Below, piece after piece: positions 33,531-42,417 of a stretch of DNA of 64,000 nucleotides. Position 1 is the first letter of the stretch. Every line of letters starts with the position of its first letter. The stretch is taken from contig JASHOA010000031.1 in the NCBI GenBank assembly GCA_030041375.1, positions 1 to 64,000 on the forward strand, read 5' to 3'. The position numbers and the translations under genes are program-made. This stretch comes from Acetobacteraceae bacterium. GTDB lineage: Bacteria > Pseudomonadota > Alphaproteobacteria > Acetobacterales > Acetobacteraceae. The notes under the pieces were generated by a model. That model did not search any database, was not told the DNA's origin, and saw only the letters and a list, made by a program, of their open reading frames with translations.

Positions 33531-34781
33531 ATGGCCCAGCTTTCCGATGACTGCTTCGCCTTCGGCGGGCCGCTGCTGCCGATCGAGGAGGCAATGCGGA
33601 TCATTGCCGCCAATGTGCAACCGAGCGTTGGTATCGAGACGGTGGAGCTCTCCTCGGCCGATGGGCGGGTGCTGGCGGAGGATGTGATCGCGCCCATCGA
33701 TCTGCCGCCGTTCGCCAACTCGGCGGTGGACGGTTATGCCGTGCGGGCGGCGGATCTCGCAGATGCGAAGGCGCTGCTGGTAGAGGGGCGCGTCGCCGCC
33801 GGGGAAGCGGACCGGACCAGTCTGAGGCCCGGCACGGCGCGACGCATCTTTACCGGCGCACCCTTGCCCGAGGGTGCGGACACCGTCTTCATGCAGGAGG
33901 ACGTGGCAACCGACGCGGCCGGGCTCGTGCACCTGCCAGCCGGATTACGCCGGGGCGCCAATACGAGAAAGCGGGGCGAGGACGTGCCGGCGGGAAGCAA
34001 AGCGCTGCCGGCAGGGCGACGACTCCGCCCCCAGGATGTCGCCCTCGCTGCGGCACTCGGTCTTCGCAGCCTGCCGGTGAGGCGGCGCATCCGGTTGGCC
34101 TTGTTCTCGACCGGGGACGAGGTTGTCGAAGCGGGTCAACCATTACCGCCCGCCAAGCTCTACGATGCCAACCGCGTGCTGCTGGCGGCGCTGGCAAGGC
34201 GCACCGGAGCGGAGGTTTCCGATCGCGGGATTCTGCCGGACGGGCGGGCGGAGATCACCGCGGCGTTACGGGCCGCGGCGGCGACGCATGATCTCGTGCT
34301 GACCTCCGGCGGCGTTTCCACCGGCGAGGAAGACCATGTGCGCCAGGCGATGGAGGCGCTCGGCCGGCTGGTGTTCTGGCGCCTTGCCATCAAGCCCGGG
34401 CGGCCGGTCGCGATGGGAATCGCCGCCGGCACCCCGCTCATCTCTCTGCCGGGCAATCCCGTCGCCGCGTTCGTCACCTTCATCCACGTCGCACGGCCGC
34501 TGATTGCCGCCCTCGGCGGGGCGATGCTCGCGCCGCCCGTTCCGTTACCGGCGCGTGCCGCCTTCACCTATCGCAAGAAAAGCGGCCGGCGCGAATATCT
34601 CAGAGTACGCCTTGTCCGCGCCGAAGATGGCCGGCTGGACGCGCACAAGCATCCGCAGGACGGCGCCGGAATTCTGAGTTCGCTCACCGAAACAGACGGG
34701 CTGGCAGAACTCGCCGAGGAAGTGACCGCAGTCGCGCCCGGCGATGCGGTGGACTTCCTGCCCTATGCCAGCCTGATCTGA
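33531..34781 (+). CDS. moeA: Molybdopterin molybdenumtransferase MoeA
   Basis: A 416-residue MoeA of normal length. The family blocks are 'FANSAVDGYAVRA', 'IFTGAPLPEGADTVFMQED', 'RLALFSTGDEV' (the MoCF domain), 'DLVLTSGGVSTGEEDHV' and 'WRLAIKPGRP', then 'LPGNPVAAFVTF'. It inserts molybdenum (or tungsten) into adenylated molybdopterin. This copy has all the standard motifs, unlike the two MoeA-like proteins at 37-40 kb, so it is the best candidate for the housekeeping enzyme. Confidence 0.95.
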   Translation: MAQLSDDCFAFGGPLLPIEEAMRIIAANVQPSVGIETVELSSADGRVLAEDVIAPIDLPPFANSAVDGYAVRAADLADAKALLVEGRVAAGEADRTSLRPGTARRIFTGAPLPEGADTVFMQEDVATDAAGLVHLPAGLRRGANTRKRGEDVPAGSKALPAGRRLRPQDVALAAALGLRSLPVRRRIRLALFSTGDEVVEAGQPLPPAKLYDANRVLLAALARRTGAEVSDRGILPDGRAEITAALRAAAATHDLVLTSGGVSTGEEDHVRQAMEALGRLVFWRLAIKPGRPVAMGIAAGTPLISLPGNPVAAFVTFIHVARPLIAALGGAMLAPPVPLPARAAFTYRKKSGRREYLRVRLVRAEDGRLDAHKHPQDGAGILSSLTETDGLAELAEEVTAVAPGDAVDFLPYASLI

Positions 34782-34996
34782 TTCCCCGTTTCCGAACCCG
34801 TAAGGCCCTTGCAATTTGCCCGGCGCAGCTTCATGGTCCCAGGCGTAGCTACGTACTGTAAATACTTCTTAATGATATATTTTGGCGATCGCGGCGCAGC
34901 GCGCACGGCGATCGCCGAGAGGAGAGACGAGATGCAGACCACGGCTCCGTTGTTTGGCCAGCTTGCGGGCCCGGCCGATCGAAAGGAACGTTGGCG

Positions 34997-35278
34997 ATGG
35001 ATTTCAGCGAAGTCGAATGGGACGAGAACAAGCGGTTGAAGAACATCGAAAAGCACGGGCTCGATTTTGTCGATGCCGTCGAGGTTCTCGACGGGCCCTG
35101 CCTCTGCGTTCCGGCGCGGCAGGTGCACGGAGAGGCCCGATCGATGGCAATCGACAAACTCGGCGATATTGCGGTCTCTATCATCTTCACGATGCGAGAA
35201 TCCGTGCTCCGTGTGATCTCGATGCGGAAGGCGCGAGATGGCGAAAGAAGGCACTATGAAGAGGTTTTCGGTGGCTGA
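34997..35278 (+). CDS. brnT: BrnT-family toxin (ribonuclease)
   Basis: A 93-residue protein from an ATG with AAAGGAA upstream. 'FSEVEWDENKRLKNIEKHGLDF' and the late 'VISMRKARDGERRHYEE' are the BrnT hallmarks; its fold is RelE-like and it cleaves RNA when freed from BrnA. The preceding 215 bases include an AT-rich run (ACTTCTTAATGATATATT) that may hold the promoter autoregulated by BrnTA. It overlaps the antitoxin gene. Confidence 0.92.
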   Translation: MDFSEVEWDENKRLKNIEKHGLDFVDAVEVLDGPCLCVPARQVHGEARSMAIDKLGDIAVSIIFTMRESVLRVISMRKARDGERRHYEEVFGG

Positions 35279-35570
35279 GCTCCGCGAGCGCAAGCGCGGG
35301 CTGAGCCGGACCGACATGGCTCGGCTCCGCCGGATGACTAAGGCCGATCTCGAGAAGAGCATTCGCGAGGACCCCGACTGGAGCCGGGTGCCGAAGGACT
35401 GGCACCTCAAGGCCGAAGCGGTCATGCCGGTGCGCAAGCGGCTGGTATCGGTGCGCCTGGACGAGGATGTGATCGACTGGTTCAAGGGCCAGGGTGCCGG
35501 CTATCAGACGCGCATGAACGCCGTGCTTCGCTCCTTCATGAACGAAGAGAAAACGCGGCAGGCGGGCTGA
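35238..35570 (+). CDS. brnA: BrnA-family antitoxin
   Basis: A 110-residue protein if started at ATG 35238 (GGAAGG upstream); ATG 35256, with AAGAAGG upstream, is equally possible and removes six residues. 'KRLVSVRLDEDVIDWFKGQG' and 'YQTRMNAVLRSFM' form the C-terminal ribbon-helix-helix DNA-binding domain typical of BrnA. It neutralises BrnT and represses the operon. The overlap with brnT (23-41 bases) indicates coupling. The pair is inserted between two molybdenum-cofactor gene groups that point toward each other. Confidence 0.9.
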   Translation: MAKEGTMKRFSVAELRERKRGLSRTDMARLRRMTKADLEKSIREDPDWSRVPKDWHLKAEAVMPVRKRLVSVRLDEDVIDWFKGQGAGYQTRMNAVLRSFMNEEKTRQAG

Positions 35571-35686
35571 GGGGCGGCCGGTACGCCGGTCCCGTAAGAC
35601 TGCCCATTTCCAACCTTCCGCGCCGCCGCACCGTCCGCACCCGCGCGGTCAACAATCGATGGGAGTCGTTTCAGAGTAACGCCGCA

Positions 35687-36316
35687 CTATGCCGGGTTCG
35701 CTGCAACGAGTCGTTCGGCTTCGGCGAGATCTTCCGGCGTATTGACGTTGAAAAAGGGATCGCGCGGGGCCGCCGGCCATTCGACGATGGCGCAGTTGTA
35801 GTCGGCGGTGAAGCGATCGATCTTGCGGATGTCGTCGTCCACCAGAGCGCGACGCAGAGCAGCGACGAGTCCGACCGGCCAAAGGGCTATCACCGGATGG
35901 GTCCGCCCGGCGGAGGCGGCGCATGCCAGTTCCGCCTGTTGCCTCAGCCGTTCCTCATGCAGGCGCAAGACGAGATCGGTGGGAATGAACGGGGCATCGC
36001 CCGGGACGGTCACGAGCCATCGTGCCGAGGGCCGCTCACGTGCCGCCCAATCGAGCCCGGCCAGCACACCGGCCAGCGGGCCGGGATGCCCGGGCAGGTC
36101 ATCGGGGGCCAGCGGCAGAGCAAAGACAGCGAACAACTCCGGATCGGCGTTGACGTTCAGCACCAGCGCGTTCACCTGCGGGCGCAACCGCTCGATCAGG
36201 CGGCTGAGCACGGTTTCGCCACCAACGTTGCGCAGCATCTTGTGACCGCCGCCCATCCGCCGCGCCAGGCCGCCGGCCAGGATCAGCCCCACCGTGGCCG
36301 CTTCGTCAGTCGTCAC
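35687..36316 (-). CDS. mobA: Molybdenum cofactor guanylyltransferase MobA
   Basis: A 209-residue protein. The GTG at 36316 is the most suitable start, eight residues before the nucleotide-binding loop 'LILAGGLARRMGGGHKML'. Other blocks are 'DDLPGHPGPLAGVLAGL', 'VTVPGDAPFIPTDLV' and 'HPVIALWPVG', then 'RDPFFNVNTPEDLA'. It transfers GMP from GTP to Mo-molybdopterin, making the bis-MGD form used by both formate dehydrogenases here. It overlaps the fdhD end by 11 bases and is last in the Wtp-MoeA-FdhD-MobA operon. Confidence 0.93.
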   Translation of the reverse strand: MTTDEAATVGLILAGGLARRMGGGHKMLRNVGGETVLSRLIERLRPQVNALVLNVNADPELFAVFALPLAPDDLPGHPGPLAGVLAGLDWAARERPSARWLVTVPGDAPFIPTDLVLRLHEERLRQQAELACAASAGRTHPVIALWPVGLVAALRRALVDDDIRKIDRFTADYNCAIVEWPAAPRDPFFNVNTPEDLAEAERLVAANPA

Positions 36317-37211
36317 TTTGCGCGGCCTTGCGCCGATGCTTGACGCTTTCTTCTCCGACGTAGGAGAGATCCTGGTCGAACCTGATCCGTTCCGCACCCG
36401 AGAGCGCGAGGAAGCGCTTGCCGCGCGCGCGGCCGATCAGCGTGAGTCCGGTTTTTCGTGCCAGCTCCACGCCCCAGGCAGTGAAACCGGAGCGAGAGAT
36501 GAGGACCGGAATGCCCATCCGCACGGTCTTGATCACCATTTCCGAGGTCAGCCGGCCGGTGGTGTAGAAGATCTTGTCGGCGCCGCCGATGCCGTGGCGG
36601 TGCATGTAGCCGGCGATCTTGTCCACCGCGTTGTGGCGGCCGACATCTTCCATGTAGGCGATCGGCTCATCGCGTTGGCACAGCACCGCGCCGTGGATCG
36701 CGCCCGCTTCGAGATAGAGCGAGGGAAGCGTGTTGATGCGACTCGTCAGGCGATAGAGCCACGAGGTGCGAAGCTCGGCGTCGGGCAGCGTGATGCCCTC
36801 GATCACGTCCATCAGGTCGCCGAAGGCGGTGCCCTGGGCGCAACCGGAGGTCTGCGTCTTCTTGCGCAGCTTCTCTTCGTAATTCGTCTTGCGCTCGGTG
36901 CGCACGACGACGACCGCGAGTTCCTCGTCGTAATCGATACCGGTGATCGTGTCGTCGGCAAGCAGCATGCCCTGGTTGAGAAGAAACCCGATCGCAAGCT
37001 CCTCCGGATAGTCGCCGATCGTCATCGCGGTGACGATCTCCTGCGCGTTCAGGAAGATCGTCAGCGCCCGTTCCACCACCACCTTGGAGTGCGCGGCCTG
37101 CCCGGTCTGGTCGATGCCGACGACCGCCAAAGTCAGGCGCGGGTCGAGCGGATCGGGCAGCACACGCACATTGTCGGGAATGGTGTTGAGAGCGATGGCG
37201 TCGCTTCCCAT
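36306..37211 (-). CDS. fdhD: Formate dehydrogenase accessory sulfurtransferase FdhD
   Basis: A 301-residue protein whose ATG is linked to the previous stop (TGATG), with AGGAGAG upstream. 'MTIGDYPEELAIGFLLNQG' and 'YMEDVGRHNAVDKIAGY', followed by 'FYTTGRLTSEMVIKTVRMG', are strongly conserved FdhD blocks. E. coli FdhD uses a CxxC pair to carry sulfur; here the loop reads 'SGCAQGTAFG' with a single cysteine, C124, as in many homologues. It delivers sulfur to the Mo/W-bis-MGD cofactor, which both formate dehydrogenases need for activity. Confidence 0.95.
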   Translation of the reverse strand: MGSDAIALNTIPDNVRVLPDPLDPRLTLAVVGIDQTGQAAHSKVVVERALTIFLNAQEIVTAMTIGDYPEELAIGFLLNQGMLLADDTITGIDYDEELAVVVVRTERKTNYEEKLRKKTQTSGCAQGTAFGDLMDVIEGITLPDAELRTSWLYRLTSRINTLPSLYLEAGAIHGAVLCQRDEPIAYMEDVGRHNAVDKIAGYMHRHGIGGADKIFYTTGRLTSEMVIKTVRMGIPVLISRSGFTAWGVELARKTGLTLIGRARGKRFLALSGAERIRFDQDLSYVGEESVKHRRKAAQSDD

Positions 37212-39205
37212 CAGGCGCTCTCCTGAGGCGCGGCGAAACCCATCGCTTCGAGCTGGCGACGGACGGCAGCGTCTTCCAAAAGTTGCGCGAAGCGCCGGAC
37301 CGCGGGAGTTTGCAGGCGCGCGCGGGGAACGACGAAGTCGTATTGCTCGGCCTGCAATGAAACAAACAGAAGCCCGTACTGGCGGGCAACGGTATCGATC
37401 GCCACGCCCCAGTCGGCGCGCCGTTGCGCGACGGCAATGGCGACCCCGTTGTGGGACTTGGCCTGGTAACCGTATCCGGGCGGACGCTCTCCACCGAGCA
37501 GCCGCTCGATGAGAATCCGCGTCCCGCTGCCCGCGTTGCGGTTGACCATCAGGGAGGTTCGATCGGCGAGCGCCGCGGCAAGTGCCTCGCCGGCGCTTGC
37601 GCATCCGGCAAAGCGTGCATCGTCCCGGCGGAACACGATGCCCTGCTGGCGCAAATATCCACGCAAGAGTGTCAGCGCATCGGTGAGGAAGGGAATATTG
37701 TAGCGTCCGGTACGGGGATCCATCAGATGGATGCCGGCGATATCGCACTCGCCGCGCTTTGCGGCCGCCAGCCCGCCGGAAGAGCCGACATTGAGCGCCT
37801 TCACGCGAATCCCCTCGCGTTCCAGGATGCCGATCAGGAAATCGAGCCCGACACAATGGCTGCCGATGATGATGAGATCCGCTGGTTCCGCTTCCTCACC
37901 GATCAGGGTGACATCGACGGCGGTTCCGGCGGCAACCATCTCGCGGTCGGCGGCGATTTCGAAGAACCCGTCGGCCTGCGCAAAGCTCGTGACGGCGCCT
38001 GAGCCTTTTGCAGTGGGATAGGCGGCCAGTCCGCCATCCGGTGAACGCATCAGGGACACCATCACGTATTCCGTCCGCCCTCGCTCCGAGGTCACGGCCA
38101 GCGGCAACGTGGCGCCAACGCGCCTCGCGGGGCTGCTGCGCCGGCCGGAAAGGCGTGCGATCACCGGAGCGATGAAGCTGTGGAAGGTGAACATTGCGGA
38201 GGTGGGGAAGCCCGGCAGGACGGCGACCAGCTTGCCCCCGCTGACAGCGAGACAAAGCGGCTTGCCCGGCTTCAGGGCAACGCCGTGCACGATGACGCCG
38301 GGATCGGAAAGCCGCGCGATCACCCGATGCGCGATGTCGCCTGCACCCTTCGAGGTGCCGCCCGAGAGCAGCACGAGATCGGCGGCGGCAAGGCCGCGAT
38401 CGAGTGCCGCGAGCAGCGCCGCCTCGTCGTCCGGGACGATGCCGAGCGTAAGCGGCTCTCCGCCGAGTTCTTCGGTTGCCGCCGCCAGCACGGCGGCGTT
38501 GCTGTCATAGACCTGGCCGGGGCGGATCGGCGTGCCCGGGGCCACAATCTCGTCCCCCGTCGAGAGGATGGCGATGCGCGGGCGGCGCCAGACCGGGACT
38601 TCGCCGAGCCCCACTGCCGCCAGCATGGCGATCTCGCGGGACGTCAAGAGATGTCCCGATCTGAGAACGGTCTCGCCGCGGGCGATATCGGAGCCGGCCA
38701 GTGCCACGAACCGGCCGGGCGCGACGGGGCGGCGAATTTCGACCAGCAACGCGCCATCCGGGCCGTCGGAGGTTTCCGTATCCTCGATCATCGCCACGGC
38801 ATCGGCCCCGCGCGGCAACATTCCGCCGGTGGCAATGATGCTGGCGGTGCCGCGGGCAATTTCCGCCTCGGGTTCGATGCCAGGCGTCAGGATTTCGCCG
38901 TTCAGGCGAAACACCGCCGGCACTTCAGGGCTCGCCCCCGCGGTATCGGCGGCACGCACGGCAAATCCGTCCACGCTCGCGCGATCGAACCCCGGAACAT
39001 CGACCGGTGCCGCGACATCCGCGGCAAGCACGCGGCCGCGCGCCACAGAGAGCGGAACCCTCTCCGACCCGGACGGCACCGGCTTGAGATGGCGCGCCAG
39101 GCGCTCCTCGGCCTCTTCGCGCGGGATCACTTCCAGGAATTGATCCTGCCGTGCGGCCCGGGAAAGCGCCGCCAGCCGTTCGGCCATGCCCTGATCCGGG
39201 GTCAT
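37211..39205 (-). CDS. MoeA fused to a C-terminal periplasmic-binding-protein-like domain
   Basis: A 664-residue protein from an ATG overlapping the stop of the preceding gene (ATGA). Residues 1-430 are MoeA-like, with 'RASVDGFAVRAADTAG', 'IIATGGMLPRGADAVAMIED', 'RIAILSTGDEIV' and 'LVLLSGGTSKGAGDIAHRV'. Residues 440-660 ('IIIGSHCVGLDFLIGILE', 'ECDIAGIHLMDPRTGRYN', 'LMVNRNAGSGTRILIERLLG') form a PBP-like domain of the type found in molybdate-responsive regulators. There is no signal peptide, so it works in the cytosol. The added domain may sense or hand over oxyanion or cofactor. Operon position after the importer fits tungstate or molybdate insertion. Confidence 0.9.
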   Translation of the reverse strand: MTPDQGMAERLAALSRAARQDQFLEVIPREEAEERLARHLKPVPSGSERVPLSVARGRVLAADVAAPVDVPGFDRASVDGFAVRAADTAGASPEVPAVFRLNGEILTPGIEPEAEIARGTASIIATGGMLPRGADAVAMIEDTETSDGPDGALLVEIRRPVAPGRFVALAGSDIARGETVLRSGHLLTSREIAMLAAVGLGEVPVWRRPRIAILSTGDEIVAPGTPIRPGQVYDSNAAVLAAATEELGGEPLTLGIVPDDEAALLAALDRGLAAADLVLLSGGTSKGAGDIAHRVIARLSDPGVIVHGVALKPGKPLCLAVSGGKLVAVLPGFPTSAMFTFHSFIAPVIARLSGRRSSPARRVGATLPLAVTSERGRTEYVMVSLMRSPDGGLAAYPTAKGSGAVTSFAQADGFFEIAADREMVAAGTAVDVTLIGEEAEPADLIIIGSHCVGLDFLIGILEREGIRVKALNVGSSGGLAAAKRGECDIAGIHLMDPRTGRYNIPFLTDALTLLRGYLRQQGIVFRRDDARFAGCASAGEALAAALADRTSLMVNRNAGSGTRILIERLLGGERPPGYGYQAKSHNGVAIAVAQRRADWGVAIDTVARQYGLLFVSLQAEQYDFVVPRARLQTPAVRRFAQLLEDAAVRRQLEAMGFAAPQESA

Positions 39206-40416
39206 GGCCAATAATATAGATAGCGACCGAACATGTCGTATAGGAAGACCGAGACACGCTCGCCCTCGGCGTAACCCTCAAGGCTTTCCGGCACCACCAC
39301 GAAGCCGTCGGCGCGGCAGGAAGCCGGAAGCTCGGCGCTTTCAGCAGAGGCGATCGGGACGATTGCCTCCCCCGCCAATGCCACCGGCACCACATCGGTA
39401 AAGCCGATGGCGGAGACGATCTTGCGGCCGAGCGGATAGCTCGCGCGCGGATAGGGAAGATCGAGGGAGAACCCGCCGAGGCGCCGGATCAGGCGTCCCG
39501 CCAGCATGTCGTAGGCAGTGAGGCAGGCCAGCGGCTCGCCCGGCAGCAGCAATACCGCCTTCTTGCGCAGCCGCCCCAGCCCGCTCGATGCGCCGGGCCG
39601 CATGGCAATGCCATGCATCGCCACCTCTCCCCCCACTTCCACGAGGAGCCCTGCGGCCAGATCGTCCTCGCCGGCGCCGGAGCGGCCGGCGATCAGAATG
39701 ACATCGGCCTCGGCCGCCGCCGCGATGGCCTCGCCGTACCATCGGAACACGCCCCCGCTGGGTGCGCCGCCGTCGCGCACCACGAGGGCGCGCAGCATCG
39801 TCTCCAGCGCTTCGGCATCTCCCTCTTTCGGCCCGGGGATGACCAGCCTGACCTCCGGGCGGACGAACGCCAGCACGTTTTCAACGCGTTGCATGGCGAA
39901 CAGGGCGGCATCCTGCGGCCTGATCGGCCTTTCGCATTCCCCCACCTGTGCATGGCGATCGAGCGCGCTACCGCGCGCCGACACACCTTCGCCGGGCGCC
40001 GCCTCAACCAGTACCTCCAGCCGGCCGAACTCTGAACGAGACACCGCCGAGAAGGCCAGCACGGCGTCGGTCCCCGGCGGCATCGCCGTGCCGGCGGAAA
40101 CAGGAACGGCGCGTCCCGTGCCCGGCGAGTTCGCAAGAGCCAGCGGCACGGGATTGTAGATGCCGGCGCCCTCGATATCGGCGGCGCGCACGGCAAAGCC
40201 GTCGATGGCGGCGCGATCTGTGGGCGGCCAATCCGTGCGCATCGGTTCGTAAGAGGAGAGGACGCGGCCGACCGTCTTCGAGGGTCGCACCGGTTCGCGA
40301 TTCGGCAGGAACAGTCCGCTGTCCAGCCACGCCCAGGCGCGCGCCAGTGGCGCCCTCTCGGCGAAGCCGATGCCGCGAATGTCGCGCCAGCGCGATGGCG
40401 AATCCGCCTTCGCCAC
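39202..40416 (-). CDS. Divergent MoeA-like protein
   Basis: A 404-residue protein if started at GTG 40416; an ATG at 40473 is also open but overlaps the ATPase gene by 53 bases. MoeA landmarks are present in altered form: 'RAAIDGFAVRAADIEG', 'AGTAMPPGTDAVLAFSAV', 'VILIAGRSGAGEDDLAAGLL' (normally SGGxSxGxxD), 'MHGIAMRPGASSGL' and 'LPGEPLACLTAYDML' (normally PGNPVA). The changes at the catalytic loop suggest a different metal or a regulatory role. It sits between the oxyanion ATPase and the MoeA-PBP fusion, which it overlaps. Confidence 0.8.
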   Translation of the reverse strand: MAKADSPSRWRDIRGIGFAERAPLARAWAWLDSGLFLPNREPVRPSKTVGRVLSSYEPMRTDWPPTDRAAIDGFAVRAADIEGAGIYNPVPLALANSPGTGRAVPVSAGTAMPPGTDAVLAFSAVSRSEFGRLEVLVEAAPGEGVSARGSALDRHAQVGECERPIRPQDAALFAMQRVENVLAFVRPEVRLVIPGPKEGDAEALETMLRALVVRDGGAPSGGVFRWYGEAIAAAAEADVILIAGRSGAGEDDLAAGLLVEVGGEVAMHGIAMRPGASSGLGRLRKKAVLLLPGEPLACLTAYDMLAGRLIRRLGGFSLDLPYPRASYPLGRKIVSAIGFTDVVPVALAGEAIVPIASAESAELPASCRADGFVVVPESLEGYAEGERVSVFLYDMFGRYLYYWP

Positions 40417-40420
40417 GATT

Positions 40421-41500
40421 TCAGGGAACCGCGAGCATGTGGATCGAATCGGGTGCGATCTCGACCACCGCATCGGCTCCGGGCACGAGGCCGAGTTCCC
40501 GCACGGCCCGGCGGGTCAGGCAGGCGGTGAGCGGAAAGGCCCCATCCAGCAGCACCTTGCAGAGCGCACCAAGCGCGATGATCCGCACCACGCGCATGAT
40601 CAGGCGATTGATCGGCGCGCCTTCGGCGTTCGCTTCCGGGATCGCCGCCTCGGAGTGAGAGAGCGCGATATCCTCGCCACGGATGCAGAGAAAGATATCA
40701 CTTGCCGGGGCCGCGGCCGCGCCGTCCTGCACATGCAGGAGGCGCTCACCGATGGCGACACGCCAGTACGGGCCGCTCCGGCCGACCACGCGGGCAGGCA
40801 GCCGATTTTCGATACCGAGGAAATCCGCAACGAAGCTGTCTGCCGGCGCCTGGAACACGTCCGTGACAGGTCCCGCCTGCACGATGGTGCCATTCTTGAT
40901 GATGGCAACGCGATCGGCCAGCACGGTCGCGTCCGTGTGGTCGTGGGTGACGAAGATCGCCGCAATGCCCGTCTCGCGCAGGAATGCGCCGAGTTCCTCC
41001 CGCAGGCTGTCGCGCGTGCGTGCATCGAGTGCCGCGAACGGTTCGTCGAACAGGAAGAGCCCGGGCTCCCTGATCAGCGCGCGCGCCAACGCCGTGCGCT
41101 GCTTCTCGCCCGGACTGAGATCCTGTGGCCGCCTTTCCGCAAGATGTGCGATCCCGAAACGGGAGAGCGCCTCAGCCACGTCCATGCCGCGGCCACCGAG
41201 GCCGAAGGCGACATTCGCGGCCACCGTCAGATGTGGAAAGAGGCCGTAATTCTGAAACACGAGGCCGACGCCGCGTCGCTCCGGCGGCAACTGCGTCACG
41301 TCGCGGCCGGCGATGAAAACGCGCCCCGTGTGCGGACGATGGAAACCGGCGATGGTTTCCAGGGTCACCGACTTGCCGGCGCCGTTCGGGCCGAGGATGG
41401 CCCAGATCTCGCCCTGATCAAGCGTGAGCCCGATATTTCTCAGCGAAAACGAGCCGAGCTCGAGAGAAACATCCTCGAGCGCAGCGGCCGGCGCGCTCAT
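40421..41500 (-). CDS. Molybdate/tungstate ABC transporter ATPase
   Basis: A 359-residue protein whose ATG overlaps the permease stop (ATGA). Walker A 'LGPNGAGKS', Q-loop 'GLVFQNYGLFPHL', signature 'LSPGEKQR' and Walker B 'LFLFDEPFAALD' with a switch His ('FVTHDHTD') are intact, apart from the unusual P in the signature (LSPGE for LSGGQ). The C-terminal 120 residues form MOP/TOBE-like segments ('LPARVVGRSGPYWRV', 'MRVVRIIALGALCKVLLDG') that bind oxyanions and regulate import. It is of the ModC/WtpC group. The forward genes are permease and binding protein. Confidence 0.92.
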   Translation of the reverse strand: MSAPAAALEDVSLELGSFSLRNIGLTLDQGEIWAILGPNGAGKSVTLETIAGFHRPHTGRVFIAGRDVTQLPPERRGVGLVFQNYGLFPHLTVAANVAFGLGGRGMDVAEALSRFGIAHLAERRPQDLSPGEKQRTALARALIREPGLFLFDEPFAALDARTRDSLREELGAFLRETGIAAIFVTHDHTDATVLADRVAIIKNGTIVQAGPVTDVFQAPADSFVADFLGIENRLPARVVGRSGPYWRVAIGERLLHVQDGAAAAPASDIFLCIRGEDIALSHSEAAIPEANAEGAPINRLIMRVVRIIALGALCKVLLDGAFPLTACLTRRAVRELGLVPGADAVVEIAPDSIHMLAVP

Positions 41501-42378
41501 CTCCCGTACCCCGATACCCTCTCCTGACCATGCGCGAAATGGCGGAACAGGATCAGGAGAACGAGAGAGACCGCCAGCAAAAGCGTTGCCATGCCGGCCG
41601 CCTCGTGCACGCCGAAGCGCAGGAACAGCTCGTAGATCTTCACCGGCGCGGTCATCGGATAATAGACCAGGATGACGACCGCGCCGAACTCGCTGATGGC
41701 GCGCGCCGAGGTCAAAGTGAGACCCGTGGCGATGCTGCGCCAGGCAAGCGGCAGCGTGACATGCCAGAGCACGCGCCATGGCCCCATGCCGAGCGTGCGC
41801 GCCACTTTCTCCAGCCTGGGATCGACCGCCTCGAAGCCGATGCGTGCCGCGCTCACCGTGTAGGGAGCAGAGACGAACAGCATGGCAATGACGATGCCAG
41901 CCACCGTGCCCCAGAACCTGAGGCCGAACCAGGCAGCGGGTGCACCGAATACGCCGTTGCGACCGAACACGAACAAAAGCGCGACGCCGGCCACCGTGTG
42001 CGGCACTGCGAGCGGAATATCGACGACCGCCGCAACGAGCCCCTGCCCGCGAAAGTTTGCGCGGGCCAGCGCGTACGCAAGAGGAACGCCAAGCAGAGCG
42101 GCGACGGCGGTGGCAAGCAATGCCGCCTCGATGCTGAGGAGGATCGCCTGCCGTACGTCGGGCAGCGCAGCAACGTGCAGCAGGCTGCCGCCCGATTGGC
42201 TGATCGCCAGGCCGAGCAGCGGCACGACGATGAAGGCAAGCAGCAGGCTGCCCAGAAACCACGAAAGGAGGAGCACGCCGGCGGCCGGCGGGGCGAGGTG
42301 CGGGCGGGGAGAGTGCTCCGGTTGCGGGCGGAGCATCGCCTCCCGGTCGTCTTTCACGGAATGCATGGCTTCCCCCAT
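41497..42378 (-). CDS. Molybdate/tungstate ABC transporter permease
   Basis: A 293-residue integral membrane protein with six predicted helices. The EAA-like loop reads 'KVARTLGMGPWRVLWHVTLP', which contacts the ATPase. 'LAVPHTVAGVALLFVFG' and 'ARAISEFGAVVILVYYP' are typical of ModB/WtpB. An in-frame ATG at 42366 with GGGGGA just upstream is an alternative start that removes four residues. It lies 39 bases after the binding-protein gene and overlaps the ATPase gene. Confidence 0.92.
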   Translation of the reverse strand: MGEAMHSVKDDREAMLRPQPEHSPRPHLAPPAAGVLLLSWFLGSLLLAFIVVPLLGLAISQSGGSLLHVAALPDVRQAILLSIEAALLATAVAALLGVPLAYALARANFRGQGLVAAVVDIPLAVPHTVAGVALLFVFGRNGVFGAPAAWFGLRFWGTVAGIVIAMLFVSAPYTVSAARIGFEAVDPRLEKVARTLGMGPWRVLWHVTLPLAWRSIATGLTLTSARAISEFGAVVILVYYPMTAPVKIYELFLRFGVHEAAGMATLLLAVSLVLLILFRHFAHGQERVSGYGR

Positions 42379-42417
42379 CGCGCCGCCGCCCGGGCGCCGC
42401 CTGCGGCGCGGGCTATT

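Noticed and set aside
34809-35039. Short open frame overlapping the brnT start
   Set aside because: It overlaps brnT in another frame, and the part with a ribosome site (ATG 34932) would encode only 35 residues with no conserved text.
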